64,000 nt of DNA, from assembly GCA_020832135.1 (NCBI GenBank), contig JAFIFG010000101.1:16656-80655 (forward strand). Reading direction: 5' to 3'. Below are positions 8,015 through 18,403 of the stretch, piece by piece. The stretch's first letter is position 1, and the number at the start of each line of letters is the position of its first letter. A program made the translations under genes and the position numbers. The stretch is from Clostridiaceae bacterium (GTDB taxonomy: Bacteria > Bacillota > Clostridia > Peptostreptococcales > Natronincolaceae). The notes beneath the pieces were generated by a model. The model was not told where the DNA came from. It did no database searches and was given only the letters and a program-made list of their open reading frames with translations.

Positions 8015-10330
8015 TTATATAAAAATCATAAACAATCCCTTAACTATATCTGATAAGATAGGATCTATTTCTCCATATTCTTTTATGAAGTCTTTTACTT
8101 CTTCATACTCATTAATTGATATACTAGGTTCCACAGCTTTAAGAGCTATCTGTAATAGTGCCTCATGAGGTGTTAAGTCTCTTTTAGAAAATAAATCTAA
8201 AGCTTCAAGAGGTGGCTTTGTATTGATAGCCTCTTTTAGTTCACTATCTATGAAAGCATAATTTTCTTCATATTGCTTTAATGCTTCTAGCCATTTTTCT
8301 TCTGTCAAACCAAGTATTGATGGATTTAATCCTTCAAAATTATTTGTGATAACTCTTAAAAGAGCTTCCAGTTGATAGCTAGTATCATCTATTTCTAAGA
8401 GAGTCTTTAATGCTTTTTCATAATTTCCTTGATGATTATAAATCATAGCCAATTGATTTATATGCCATGGATGTAGAGCATTATTTTCTTCTAGAATTTT
8501 AAGAATTTCTAGTGTCTTATCATAGTCTTTTTTATCTCTATATACTATACCATTAATATTATTTAGGAAAGTTATATCCTCTGTAATAGTATAGAGTCTC
8601 TCATAATATGCTATAGCTTTATCTAAATCTGTATAAGGATAGATATCATGGTTGCCATAGGCAAGACCATACAATTTTCCCAGCATACTTAAGGCATAAA
8701 TATCCTCAGGATTGTTAATTAAATCTTCTTCATAGGCTTCAATGGCTTCTTCGAAATTTCTTTCTAATATGAAGTAATCGCCCTGTCTTAAATCTCTATC
8801 TGTAAAATGAAAATCCGTATTTTCTCCTTTTAAATAACCTCTAGAAGAGGTTAAGGCATTACCTTCCTTATCGCGGGCCACTACACCCCAAAAGTATTTG
8901 CCCTTAGGATGGGCAAATCCAAAAAAGGAGCCGGGGTCAGGTCCTTCATCGGTAAACATCATACCTCGAGGGGTATAGGTTAATTCTTCAATAGTAAGAA
9001 TCGCTTCATTTGTATAGAATTTTTTACCAGAATAAGGTGTAGAAGAAGCACCTCCACTATTTAAATCATAGGAGCCAAGCTCCAAAGTATAATAGGCAGC
9101 CTCTTCAAAGGGTTCCCATTGAAAATGCACCTTATCTCCAGTGATTTTTTCGTTATTCAAAGGATAAGTTACTGTTATTGTATCCACTAATTGGAAATCC
9201 CAATGACTGGTCTCATCCTCTACCACCATGATGGTAGACTGAGGAAAAAATCCTCCCTTTAGTACAACATCTCCTACCTCCTCTAAATCAAGGACAAAAC
9301 CAAGACTATACCTCCCTGGAGTTAAATAATCAAAGAAAAAGGAACCATCTTCATTACTCATAGTCCAAATAGCTTCGCCCTTAACAGCACCCATTATAGT
9401 GATATTATGTTGGTCTTGAGGTTGGGGTTGTAGAAATATATTTACTTCCTTAAAGGGTATATCTCTAAGGGATATGCTACCGGCTACACTGCCATGGCTT
9501 AAGGATTCATTAGATAGTTGCTTTATCTTTCTAAGCAAAGCTTCTGCTTGTGTATCAAAACCCCTCGTCACTGTAGCCGTATTATAATGGCTTTCATCGT
9601 AAAGAACTTCCCTCTCTGCATTTTTCTCATATGCCTCCAAAACTGTCTTATAATACTCCATAGCTTCTTCTTTATTCCCTAGAAAAGCATGTAGATCTCC
9701 AGCAGCTTCATATAAATTTAAGTTGATGGAAGTAGCTTGATAGTTATCCATATAAAGATCTAAAAATTGCAATCCTTCTTCATATAATCCCTTCCCTCTT
9801 AAAAAAGTTAAGGTTTCCATGACTAAAGTAGCATCAGCATAATGGGTAGGGGCATTAGCATGGAGGTCTTCATAATGCTTTTGCATAATAGAAAAAGCTT
9901 CATGAATTTTATTTTGATTGATTTTATTTTTAATTTTTTGTGTAGCAAGTTTGTTTCTAGCTCTTCTTCCTTGCCATGTATCAGGAAATCTTTCTACTAA
10001 TCTTTCATAATAGGGTTGTGCCTCTTTAGTGATGATCATATCATTTAAGAAAAAACCACTGCCCACACCATTGGTGGATACCACTAACAGATTATTAGAA
10101 GAAATGATGTCTGATGCTCTTTCTAAAGCTTGGGCTGTTGCACTACGATTGGGAAAGAATCTATCCATTCTATCATAATACACCTTAGCTGCTACTTCAT
10201 TACCCTTATTTTCATATCTTTGACCTATAAATAGCATTGCAGAAGGTAAAAAGATATACACCATCAAAAGTATAGAAAGAAACACTGCTACTTTATTGAA
10301 TGGATGCTTTGGTTTGATATTTTTTTCCAT
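8015..10330 (-). CDS. Large membrane-anchored TPR protein with carboxypeptidase-regulatory-like domain, unknown function
   Basis: 771 residues. Residues about 14-36 form a single membrane segment after a short basic cytoplasmic tail, so the bulk is probably outside. Residues 40-290 are helical repeats resembling TPRs (a KAYYDRMDRFFPN type repeat, then GNKEEAMEYYKTVLEAY). Residues about 300-400 look like a carboxypeptidase-regulatory/CnaB-type beta domain (GSFFFDYLTPGRYSLGF). About 400-510 is another beta-rich, FN3-like region (ITVTYPLNNEKITGDKVHFQW). From 515 on there are more TPRs (AIEAYEEDLINNPEDIYALSMLGKLYG). I do not recognise a named family. It may be a cell-surface scaffold. ATG 10330 follows GGAGGACAAT. 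Confidence 0.7.
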   Translation of the reverse strand: MEKNIKPKHPFNKVAVFLSILLMVYIFLPSAMLFIGQRYENKGNEVAAKVYYDRMDRFFPNRSATAQALERASDIISSNNLLVVSTNGVGSGFFLNDMIITKEAQPYYERLVERFPDTWQGRRARNKLATQKIKNKINQNKIHEAFSIMQKHYEDLHANAPTHYADATLVMETLTFLRGKGLYEEGLQFLDLYMDNYQATSINLNLYEAAGDLHAFLGNKEEAMEYYKTVLEAYEKNAEREVLYDESHYNTATVTRGFDTQAEALLRKIKQLSNESLSHGSVAGSISLRDIPFKEVNIFLQPQPQDQHNITIMGAVKGEAIWTMSNEDGSFFFDYLTPGRYSLGFVLDLEEVGDVVLKGGFFPQSTIMVVEDETSHWDFQLVDTITVTYPLNNEKITGDKVHFQWEPFEEAAYYTLELGSYDLNSGGASSTPYSGKKFYTNEAILTIEELTYTPRGMMFTDEGPDPGSFFGFAHPKGKYFWGVVARDKEGNALTSSRGYLKGENTDFHFTDRDLRQGDYFILERNFEEAIEAYEEDLINNPEDIYALSMLGKLYGLAYGNHDIYPYTDLDKAIAYYERLYTITEDITFLNNINGIVYRDKKDYDKTLEILKILEENNALHPWHINQLAMIYNHQGNYEKALKTLLEIDDTSYQLEALLRVITNNFEGLNPSILGLTEEKWLEALKQYEENYAFIDSELKEAINTKPPLEALDLFSKRDLTPHEALLQIALKAVEPSISINEYEEVKDFIKEYGEIDPILSDIVKGLFMIFI

Positions 10331-10433
10331 ATTGTCCTCCTAAAAAAATTCTCATCTTCATCTATAATAGTCTCATAAAACAGAAACTTTCACAAATGTT
10401 TTTTAAAAGAGTGCTAAGAAAATTTTTAAGTAC

Positions 10434-10469
10434 AAAAAAGGTATAGTTCCTAGGAACTATACCTTTTTT
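10434..10469 (-). terminator. Terminator of typA
   Basis: AAAAAAGGTATAGTTCC / GGAACTATACCTTTTTT, a near-perfect palindrome just 3' of typA on the minus strand. Confidence 0.9.
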
Positions 10470-10482
10470 CATAGTATCTTAT

Positions 10483-12300
10483 TTAAGCTTGATTTCTACG
10501 CTGTGTTCTTTCTCGGGTAGTTTTATCTAATATTTTTTTACGTAAACGTATACTTTTAGGTGTTATTTCAACTAATTCATCATCAGCAATAAATTCTAGT
10601 GCTTGTTCTAAAGAGAATATAACCGGTGGTACAAGCTTCAGAGAATCATCAGCTCCTGAAGATCTTATATTGGTTAATTGCTTTTTCTTACATACATTAA
10701 CAGGAATATCTTCTAATCGTGAACTTTCTCCTACAACCATACCTTCGTACACTTCTATCCCAGCAGGTATAAAGATTCTTCCTCTTTCTTGAGCATGATA
10801 GATACCATAGGCAACAGCTGGACCAGTTTCAAAGGCAATAAGAGAACCTCTTGTACGGGATCTGATTTCTCCTTTATAATGATCATAACCGTCAAATAGA
10901 TGATGGAAGATACCATATCCTTTTGTATCTGTTAAGAACTCTGAACGATAACCAATTAATCCACGGGCAGGAACTCTAAATTCTAATTTCATCATACCGG
11001 TTCCTGTTGGCATCATATTCAACATTTCACCTTTTCTTTGACCAATTTTTTCTATAACAGGACTGGCATTTTCCTCTGGAGCTTCTACGAAAAGTTTTTC
11101 CATAGGTTCCATTAAGCCTTCCTCTGTCTTCTTCATAATAACCTGAGGTCTTGAAACGGCAAATTCATATCCTTCACGACGCATAGTTTCAATAAGAATA
11201 GAAAGGTGTAATTCTCCTCTTCCTAGAACTTTAAAGGAATCAGCAGACAGTTCCTCCATACGCATTGCTACATTAGATAACATTTCTTTTTCCAAACGAT
11301 CCTTTAAGTGTCGACTGGTAACAAAATCACCTTCACGTCCAGCGAAGGGACTGTCATTCACCATGAAGGTCATGGAAATAGTAGGGTCATCAATCTTAAT
11401 AAAAGGTAATGGCTCTACTTTATCTACTGAGCAAATGGTGTCACCAATATTAAGATCAGAAATTCCAGATACAGCTACAATTTCTCCAACGGTGGCATTT
11501 TCTATATCTACTCTTTTTAATCCTTGGAAGTTATAAAGGTTGCTGACCTTTACATTAAGAAAATCTCCTTTTGTAGTTGCATGAACAGTAGTTTGTCCCT
11601 TTTGAACTCTACCACGAACGATTTTACCGATACCAATTCTTCCAATGTATTTATCATAATCAATAGAAGAAATTAATAATTGTAATCCATCTGTATCATC
11701 CCCTTCTGGAACAGGGATATTTTCTAAAATACTTTCAAATAAAGGTATAAAGTTTTCTCTTGAATCTTCTTCATCCACCATAGCATAACCACCTATAGCT
11801 GAAGCATAAACCACTGGGAAGTCTAATTGATCATCATTTGCTCCTAAGTCGATAAATAAATCTAGAACTTCATCAATGACTTCTGCAGGTCTAGCAGCAG
11901 GTCTATCTACTTTATTTATTACAACGATAGGTGTTAAGCCAGATTTCAATGCTTTTTGTAAAACAAAGCGAGTTTGTGGCATTGGTCCTTCAAAAGCATC
12001 TACCAATAATAAAACACCATCAACCATTCCCATGATACGTTCTACTTCGCCACCAAAGTCAGCATGGCCTGGGGTATCTATAATATTGATTTTTACATCT
12101 TTATAGGCAACAGCTGTATTTTTAGATAAGATAGTAATACCTCTTTCCCTTTCTAAAGAGTTAGAGTCCATTACTCTTTCCTCTACAGTTTCATTATCTC
12201 TAAAGGTACCACTTTGTCTTAACATTTGATCTACTAAAGTTGTCTTTCCATGATCAACGTGGGCAATAATTGCCACGTTTCTAATATCTGTTCTTCTCAT
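10483..12300 (-). CDS. typA: Ribosome-associated GTPase TypA/BipA
   Basis: 605 residues, the normal BipA length. The G domain starts with the AHVDHGKTTL P-loop, has RGITI (switch I), DTPGHADFGGEV (G3) and NKVDRPAARP (G4). EF-G-like domains III and V and the BipA C-terminal domain follow (RTRGSLIAFETG, GIEVYEGMVVGE). TypA binds ribosomes and aids 50S assembly and growth under stress such as cold. ATG 12300 is the only sensible start. Confidence 0.97.
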   Translation of the reverse strand: MRRTDIRNVAIIAHVDHGKTTLVDQMLRQSGTFRDNETVEERVMDSNSLERERGITILSKNTAVAYKDVKINIIDTPGHADFGGEVERIMGMVDGVLLLVDAFEGPMPQTRFVLQKALKSGLTPIVVINKVDRPAARPAEVIDEVLDLFIDLGANDDQLDFPVVYASAIGGYAMVDEEDSRENFIPLFESILENIPVPEGDDTDGLQLLISSIDYDKYIGRIGIGKIVRGRVQKGQTTVHATTKGDFLNVKVSNLYNFQGLKRVDIENATVGEIVAVSGISDLNIGDTICSVDKVEPLPFIKIDDPTISMTFMVNDSPFAGREGDFVTSRHLKDRLEKEMLSNVAMRMEELSADSFKVLGRGELHLSILIETMRREGYEFAVSRPQVIMKKTEEGLMEPMEKLFVEAPEENASPVIEKIGQRKGEMLNMMPTGTGMMKLEFRVPARGLIGYRSEFLTDTKGYGIFHHLFDGYDHYKGEIRSRTRGSLIAFETGPAVAYGIYHAQERGRIFIPAGIEVYEGMVVGESSRLEDIPVNVCKKKQLTNIRSSGADDSLKLVPPVIFSLEQALEFIADDELVEITPKSIRLRKKILDKTTRERTQRRNQA

Positions 12301-12371
12301 TTACTTCTCTCAACTTCTTTCTTTATTTAAATTTAATCTTTACAAAATCCGACAAATACTCTAACTACACG

Positions 12372-12400
12372 ATTTTATCACAAACTTACTATTACTACAA
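12372..12400 (-). promoter_or_regulatory. Putative typA promoter
   Basis: On the minus strand: TTGTAG (12400-12395), 17-base spacer, TAAAAT (12377-12372), about 70 bases before the typA start. Confidence 0.55.
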
Positions 12401-12433
12401 TAAAAAGAATAACTATTTTTAATTTAATTGTCC

Positions 12434-12447
12434 TGATAACGTTTTCA
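12434..12447 (+). promoter_or_regulatory. Candidate CcpA cre site upstream of the glycogen operon
   Basis: TGATAACGTTTTCA fits the cre consensus TGWAANCGNTNWCA with one mismatch. It lies about 255 bases before glgB, in the divergent typA/glgB region. Control of glycogen synthesis by carbon catabolite signals is plausible. Confidence 0.45.
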
Positions 12448-12702
12448 ATATACTGCAATAAATGATGCTGATGATTCTCTATTAGTATGGACTAATTTAT
12501 AAAATTCATAAAAACATTTAATGGAGGATAAAGAAAAAGATTATTTTCTAATAAGTCACAAAATTGCGAAATAAAATATTTTAAAAGAAGATGGCATAAA
12601 AAACCATAAAGGTAAATAGTATGAAAACAGCAGAATCTTTTAACCTAATCAAAGTGTTAATCAAGAGAAAATCAATGTAGTATGTGGGAGGCTAATGAAG
12701 GA

Positions 12703-14640
12703 ATGAAGGAATATCTAAAGGACAACTACGATACATATTTATTCCATGAAGGTACACATTATCAAAGCTATAAAATAATGGGGGCTCATTTAATAGAAGA
12801 AGAAGATAAAAAAGGTGTGAGGTTTACAGTATGGGCACCAAATGCTAAGGATGTAAGGGTGGTGGGAGACTTTAATAGGTGGCAGGGTGAAAATCATCCC
12901 ATGAAAAAAGTAAAAAATTCTTCACTTTGGTGGATTTTTATAGAGGGTTTGAAGGAGGGAGATCTATATAAGTATGAAATACATACCTATGATCATAGGG
13001 TTTGTATGAAGAGTGATCCCTATGGATTTTATGCAGAATTAAGGCCCAATACTGCTTCCATTATTTATTCCTTAGAGGGTTATAAGTGGAGAGATACAAT
13101 GTGGAGAAATAGAAAAAATAGGAAAAATCACCTTCATGAGGCTATGGCTATTTATGAAGTACACTTAGGCTCATGGAGACGGAAGGAAGATGGTAGTTTT
13201 TACTCCTATCGTGAAATAGCAGATGAGTTGGTAGACTATGTATGTGAAATAGGTTATACCCATATAGAATTGATGCCGGTGATGGAGCATCCCCTTGATG
13301 GCTCTTGGGGATATCAAACAGTCGGCTACTATGCAGTTACTAGTCGATATGGTACTCCTCATGATTTTATGTATTTAGTGGATAAATTCCATGAAAAGGG
13401 AATTGGAGTTATTTTAGACTGGGTTCCAGGCCATTTCTGCAAGGACCAACATGGATTAATGGAGTTTGATGGTCATCCTCTTTATGAATACCAAGATCCT
13501 CAGAAGGCATATAACAAAGGGTGGGGTACATGCAACTTTGATTTAGGAAGACCTGAAGTTCAAAGTTTTTTAATATCTAATGCTTTATTTTGGCTAGATA
13601 TATACCATATTGATGGACTAAGGGTAGATGCTGTAGCCAATATGCTGTACTTAAACTATGGAAAAGAGGAGGGTGAATGGCATCCTAATCAATATGGTGG
13701 AAAAGAAAATTTGGAGGCAATGGAGTTTATAAAAAAATTAAATAAAACAGTATTCAAAACCTTTCCTAATGCTCTTATGATGGCGGAGGAATCAACTCAA
13801 TGGCCTTTAGTAACTTCCCCCACATATATTGGAGGGTTAGGGTTTAACTATAAATGGAATATGGGATGGATGAACGATACATTGAAATATATGGAGATGG
13901 ATCCCATATATAGAAAATCCCATCATCACAATCTAACTTTTTCACTGGTTTACGCCTTTAGTGAAAATTTCCTTTTACCTTTATCTCATGATGAAGTAGT
14001 TCATGGGAAAAAAAATTTATTGGATAAAATGCCTGGGGACTATTGGCAAAAATTTGCTAATTTAAGATGCTACTATAGCTATATGATGGCTCATCCTGGG
14101 AAGAAACTTATGTTTATGGGAACTGAATTTGGTCAATTTTCTGAATGGAATTTTGATAAAAGTTTAGATTGGGAACTATTAAACTACCCTATGCATCATA
14201 AATTTAAATATTATGTAAAGGATCTTCTTGAGTTTTATAAGAAAGAGCATAGTCTATGGGAAAAGGACCATACTTCACAAGGCTTTGAATGGATTGATCC
14301 CCATGACTATAGCCAAAGTATTATTACCTTCATGAGGAAAGCAAAGGAGAGTTTTATGATTGTTCTCTGTAACTTCACACCAATAGCAAGACATAAATAC
14401 CGAATTGGTGTTCCTGTGGAGGGAGAGTATAGGGAAGAATTTAATAGTGATTTAGAAGTATATGGAGGCACAGGAATAAGAAATAAGCATAATATAAAAT
14501 CTGAGAAAAAACAATGGCATAATCATCAATATTCGATAGAAGTTGAGGTGCCCCCTTTGGCTACCATATTTATTAAATGGCAGAAGGAGGATGAAGTCTT
14601 TAAAAACCTCAATAGAGGTAGTAGGGAAGAAAAGTTTTGA
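12703..14640 (+). CDS. glgB: 1,4-alpha-glucan branching enzyme
   Basis: About 645 residues. An N-terminal CBM48 domain ([21 protein letters not shown]) is followed by a GH13 barrel with nucleophile Asp309 (RVDAVANM), acid/base Glu362 (MMAEES) and Asp430 (SHDEVVHGK), and a C-terminal beta domain. It creates alpha-1,6 branches in glycogen. I prefer ATG 12703, with GGGAGG about 11 bases upstream, over the in-frame ATG at 12682. It is the first gene of the glycogen operon. Its 3' end overlaps the longest possible glgC frame, but glgC probably starts later. Confidence 0.96.
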   Translation: MKEYLKDNYDTYLFHEGTHYQSYKIMGAHLIEEEDKKGVRFTVWAPNAKDVRVVGDFNRWQGENHPMKKVKNSSLWWIFIEGLKEGDLYKYEIHTYDHRVCMKSDPYGFYAELRPNTASIIYSLEGYKWRDTMWRNRKNRKNHLHEAMAIYEVHLGSWRRKEDGSFYSYREIADELVDYVCEIGYTHIELMPVMEHPLDGSWGYQTVGYYAVTSRYGTPHDFMYLVDKFHEKGIGVILDWVPGHFCKDQHGLMEFDGHPLYEYQDPQKAYNKGWGTCNFDLGRPEVQSFLISNALFWLDIYHIDGLRVDAVANMLYLNYGKEEGEWHPNQYGGKENLEAMEFIKKLNKTVFKTFPNALMMAEESTQWPLVTSPTYIGGLGFNYKWNMGWMNDTLKYMEMDPIYRKSHHHNLTFSLVYAFSENFLLPLSHDEVVHGKKNLLDKMPGDYWQKFANLRCYYSYMMAHPGKKLMFMGTEFGQFSEWNFDKSLDWELLNYPMHHKFKYYVKDLLEFYKKEHSLWEKDHTSQGFEWIDPHDYSQSIITFMRKAKESFMIVLCNFTPIARHKYRIGVPVEGEYREEFNSDLEVYGGTGIRNKHNIKSEKKQWHNHQYSIEVEVPPLATIFIKWQKEDEVFKNLNRGSREEKF

Positions 14641-14690
14641 ATATAAGGATAAAGGTTGATTTTATTAAAGAATTAAAGGAGGAGATATTA

Positions 14691-15881
14691 TTGAAACAGG
14701 AATGTGTTGCCATGCTTTTAGCGGGTGGTCAGGGAAGCAGATTAGGTTTATTGACAAAAAACATAGCTAAGCCTGCTATACCCTTTGGAGGCAAGTATAG
14801 AATTATTGACTTTACATTGAGTAATTGTTCCAATTCAGGGATTTACACAGTGGGGGTTTTGACACAGTATGAACCACTAATCCTAAATTCCTATATAGGA
14901 GTAGGTAGCCCTTGGGACTTAGATAAGAAGGATGCAGGGATTACCGTATTACCACCCTATGTAAAAAATGATGGTGGAGAATGGTACAAAGGCACAGCAA
15001 ATGCTGTATATCAGAACATGGACTTTATAGATCATCATGAACCTAAATATGTTATCGTGCTGTCAGGAGATCATATTTATAAAATGGATTATTCCCTCAT
15101 GTTAGATTATCACAAAGAAAAAAATGCTGATGTTACCATTTCAGTCATCCAAGTACCATGGAAAGAAACTAGTCGATTTGGCATTATGAATACAAATGAA
15201 GAGGGAAGAATTGTAGAGTTTCAAGAAAAGCCTGAAAAAGCAATAAGTAACCTAGCTTCTATGGGTGTATATATTTTTAACTGGGAGAAATTAAAGAAAC
15301 ATTTAATAGAGGATGAAAAAGACAAAAATTCCAGTAATGACTTTGGCAAAAATGTAATTCCTAAAATGTTAAGAGAAGAAGAAAGACTTTTTGCATATGC
15401 CTTTGATGGATATTGGAAGGATGTAGGAACAATAGAAAGCTTTTGGGAAGCAAACATGGATTTGCTTTTAGAAGAACCTCCATTAGATGTTTTTGATAGG
15501 GATTGGGTTTTTTATTCTGTAAATCCAAGTCAACCTCCTCAATACATTGGTGGAAGCGGAAGTATTGATAATTCACTAATTAGTGATGGGTGTCAAATAT
15601 TTGGAGAAGTCAACAATACTGTTGTGTTTCCTGGTGTCCATGTAGAAAAAGGTGCCATAATCAAGGATTCCATTATTATGTCTAATGTACATGTTGGTGC
15701 AGGGGCATTCATTGAAAAAGCAATTGTTGGAGAGGATAGCACCATTGAAGCTGATGTTATGATTGAAAGAAGTGAAGAAAATGAAAAGAAAATTACTGTT
15801 ATTGAAGAGAAGATGCATATTAAGAAAGATAGCTATTCTAGGGAAAGGTCCTCTAGAGTTCTATCTAAAGAGGGGGTCTAG
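14691..15881 (+). CDS. glgC: Glucose-1-phosphate adenylyltransferase, catalytic subunit
   Basis: About 396 residues from a TTG start at 14691, chosen because AAAGGAGG precedes it and the protein then begins [17 protein letters not shown] as GlgC proteins do. The nucleotide-binding GGQGSRL motif, the [15 protein letters not shown] segment, the GTANAVYQN and [11 protein letters not shown] motifs and the FQEKP motif are present. A left-handed beta-helix forms the C-terminus. It makes ADP-glucose, the committed step of glycogen synthesis, probably as a heterotetramer with GlgD. Confidence 0.96.
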   Translation: MKQECVAMLLAGGQGSRLGLLTKNIAKPAIPFGGKYRIIDFTLSNCSNSGIYTVGVLTQYEPLILNSYIGVGSPWDLDKKDAGITVLPPYVKNDGGEWYKGTANAVYQNMDFIDHHEPKYVIVLSGDHIYKMDYSLMLDYHKEKNADVTISVIQVPWKETSRFGIMNTNEEGRIVEFQEKPEKAISNLASMGVYIFNWEKLKKHLIEDEKDKNSSNDFGKNVIPKMLREEERLFAYAFDGYWKDVGTIESFWEANMDLLLEEPPLDVFDRDWVFYSVNPSQPPQYIGGSGSIDNSLISDGCQIFGEVNNTVVFPGVHVEKGAIIKDSIIMSNVHVGAGAFIEKAIVGEDSTIEADVMIERSEENEKKITVIEEKMHIKKDSYSRERSSRVLSKEGV

Positions 15882-15884
15882 TCT

Positions 15885-16931
15885 ATGAAGGATGTCATGG
15901 GTGTTATTAATGATATTGAGATAAAACAAGGCTTAGAGAAAATAGTAGAGCATAGATCTACAGCAGCTGTCCCCTTTGGAGGAAGGTATAGGGTGATAGA
16001 TTTTGTCTTATCTAACATGGTGAATTCAGGAATAAAAAATATAGGTATTTTTACTGAGAACAATAGTAGATCTTTAATAGATCATGTTAATGCAGGAAAA
16101 GAATGGGGGTTGTTCAGTAGGAGGGACGGTCTTTTTATTTTGCCTCCTAAGCTTCGTTATCACTATGGAGCAAAAAAAACCGGGGATATAGATTGTTTTT
16201 ATAGTCATATAGATTATTTTAAAAGAAGTAGACAGAATTATGTTTTACTTAGCAGCAGCAACATGCTATATAACATAAACTATAAAAAAATAAAGGATTA
16301 TTATGAAGACAAAAAAGCAGATATAGTGTTTTTACATAGTAAGGATAAAGGAAAGTTGAAATCACAACAAAATATAAACAATTCATTAGAAATGGTCTTT
16401 ATGAAAAAGTCACTATTTTTGGAGATCATAGAAGAGTGTATTTTGAAGGGATATAGTGATTTTATAAAGGAGGGTATTATTAAAAATGTTGATAAATACA
16501 ATATGTATGGATACAGATACGATGGTTATGTAGCCAATATAGATTGTGTGTCTAGCTACTTTAGTCATAGTATGGACCTATTGAAACCTGAGGTTTGGAG
16601 GGATTTGTTTTTCAAAGAAGGTAACATCAATACTAAAATAAATGATGAAGCACCTGCAAAGTACATGAAAAACAGTGAAGTGAAGAATTCACTAGTGACA
16701 GAGGGGTGTATTATTGAAGGGAAAGTAATCAATAGTATTCTTTTCAGAGGAGTAAAAGTTCATAAAAATGCCGTTATTAGAAATAGTATTATTATGCAAA
16801 AAAGTGTTGTAGAAGAAAATGCTATTATAGAAAATGCTATCTTAGATAAGGATGTGAAGATTACCGCAGGAAAAGTAGTAAAGGGTGAAGGGGATAGCCC
16901 TATAATTATTGGGAAAACACAGATCGTATGA
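15885..16931 (+). CDS. glgD: Glucose-1-phosphate adenylyltransferase, regulatory subunit GlgD
   Basis: 348 residues, similar in layout to GlgC (AAVPFGGRYRVIDFVLSN, then a C-terminal left-handed beta-helix with NSLVTEGCIIEGKVINSILF). It lacks the GGQGSRL pyrophosphorylase loop and the catalytic LSGDH Asp region (LLSSSNMLYNINY instead). That loss is typical of GlgD, which tunes GlgC. It starts 3 bases after the glgC stop. The ATG follows the GAGGGGG in the end of glgC. Confidence 0.93.
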   Translation: MKDVMGVINDIEIKQGLEKIVEHRSTAAVPFGGRYRVIDFVLSNMVNSGIKNIGIFTENNSRSLIDHVNAGKEWGLFSRRDGLFILPPKLRYHYGAKKTGDIDCFYSHIDYFKRSRQNYVLLSSSNMLYNINYKKIKDYYEDKKADIVFLHSKDKGKLKSQQNINNSLEMVFMKKSLFLEIIEECILKGYSDFIKEGIIKNVDKYNMYGYRYDGYVANIDCVSSYFSHSMDLLKPEVWRDLFFKEGNINTKINDEAPAKYMKNSEVKNSLVTEGCIIEGKVINSILFRGVKVHKNAVIRNSIIMQKSVVEENAIIENAILDKDVKITAGKVVKGEGDSPIIIGKTQIV

Positions 16932-16950
16932 AGAGGGGGAAATTGATACT

Positions 16951-18381
16951 ATGAAGATTCTCTTTGTCTCATCAGAGGCAACACCCTTTGCGAAAACAGG
17001 AGGGCTAGGTGATGTGATTGGCTCTTTACCACCATCGTTAAAGGAAAAAAATGTGGAGGTACGAGTAGTAGTTCCAAAATACAAAGATATCCCAGAAAAG
17101 TACAAAAAAGAAATGCAGTGGATTAAAAGTATAAACGTAGCTTTAGGATGGCGTAATCAATTCTGTGGTATTGAGATGCTGAAGCATAAAGGCATTATCT
17201 TTTATTTTATAGATAATGAGTACTATTTTAAGCGACAAGGGCACTATGGATATGATGATGATGCAGAGAGATATGCATTTTTTTCCAAGAGCATATTAGA
17301 TATTTTACCCCATATTAATTTTAAACCAGATATTATTCATTGTCATGATTGGCAGGCAGGCATGGTGGGGACTCTTTTACATGCCCACTACCGACACAAT
17401 CCCTTTTATGAAAAAATCAAGACCATATTTACTATCCACAACCTAAAGTATCAAGGACTATTCCCACATGTTATATTGGGAGACCTACTGGGCCTAGGGC
17501 CTGAATATTTTACTAAAGAAGGGGTGGAATATTATTATAATGTAAGTTATATGAAGGGGGGACTAAACTTTTCCGACTATATAACTACTGTTAGTCCCAC
17601 CTATGCTGAAGAAATTCAATGTTCTTACTATGGAGAGGGCTTAGAAGGGGTATTATCTGCCAAGAAAAATAAGTTAATAGGAATCATCAATGGTATTGAT
17701 TATGAAGAATATAACCCAGAAACTGACAAGCATATCTTTAAAAAATATACTATAAAAAATTTAGAAGATAAAATATTTAATAAAGTGCAATTACAAAAAC
17801 AATTGAATTTACCTACGATAAAAACAGTACCCATGCTAGCTATTGTTTCGAGACTAGTAGAACAGAAGGGATTAGACTTAGTAGAACATGTGCTGGAGGA
17901 AATAGTACAGCTTAATGTGCAGCTGGTGATTCTAGGAACGGGGGATCATAAGTATGAAGAACTATTTAGAAATTTGGCTGCTAAATACCCCGATAAAGTT
18001 AGCATTAATTTATCCTTTGACAATGGATTAGCTCATGGAATTTATGCTGCCTCAGATCTTTTTTTAATGCCTTCTTTATTTGAGCCTTGTGGATTAGGAC
18101 AGTTGATAGCACTACGTTATGGTAGCCTGCCTATCGTTAGAGAAACCGGAGGATTAAAGGATACTATAAAATCCTATAATGAAGCTACTGAAGAAGGTAA
18201 TGGGTTTAGTTTCAGTAATTATAATGCTCATGATATGCTACATACCATAAAAAGAGCTTTAGGCTTTTACGAAAATAAAGAGGTATGGAACAAGATCGTG
18301 AAAGATGCTATGGGAAGTGATGTAAGCTGGCAACAATCAGCAGAGAAATATAAAAAATTATATAGGAAATTGGTGGAATAA
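16951..18381 (+). CDS. glgA: Glycogen synthase (ADP-glucose)
   Basis: 476 residues, GT5 family, GT-B fold. The N-terminus MKILFVSSEATPFAKTGGLGDV holds the ADP-glucose-binding KTGGLGDV (Lys15). HCHDWQAGM and the C-terminal PSLFEPCGLGQLIALRYG with the catalytic-site Glu are present. It extends alpha-1,4-glucan chains. ATG 16951 follows AGAGGGGGAAATTGAT; upstream in-frame ATG 16909 lies inside glgD and would be an unnatural start. Confidence 0.97.
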   Translation: MKILFVSSEATPFAKTGGLGDVIGSLPPSLKEKNVEVRVVVPKYKDIPEKYKKEMQWIKSINVALGWRNQFCGIEMLKHKGIIFYFIDNEYYFKRQGHYGYDDDAERYAFFSKSILDILPHINFKPDIIHCHDWQAGMVGTLLHAHYRHNPFYEKIKTIFTIHNLKYQGLFPHVILGDLLGLGPEYFTKEGVEYYYNVSYMKGGLNFSDYITTVSPTYAEEIQCSYYGEGLEGVLSAKKNKLIGIINGIDYEEYNPETDKHIFKKYTIKNLEDKIFNKVQLQKQLNLPTIKTVPMLAIVSRLVEQKGLDLVEHVLEEIVQLNVQLVILGTGDHKYEELFRNLAAKYPDKVSINLSFDNGLAHGIYAASDLFLMPSLFEPCGLGQLIALRYGSLPIVRETGGLKDTIKSYNEATEEGNGFSFSNYNAHDMLHTIKRALGFYENKEVWNKIVKDAMGSDVSWQQSAEKYKKLYRKLVE

Positions 18382-18403
18382 GAAGGGTATAGGTGGTAAA
18401 ACA

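Larger units (their letters stand above)
12301..12702. other. Divergent intergenic region typA/glgB
   Basis: About 400 bases without a gene. It holds a likely typA promoter, a catabolite-response-element-like palindrome, and the glg operon promoter, which I cannot place with confidence. The last 100 bases are A-rich with no clear hairpin. Confidence 0.6.

Noticed and set aside
12682..12702. ATG 12682 as start of glgB
   Set aside because: The GGGAGG needed for initiation lies downstream of it and serves ATG 12703.
15221..15818. Open frames on the minus strand within glgC (and similar ones inside other genes)
   Set aside because: They lie antisense to well-identified coding sequence, lack ribosome binding sites and show no family pattern.
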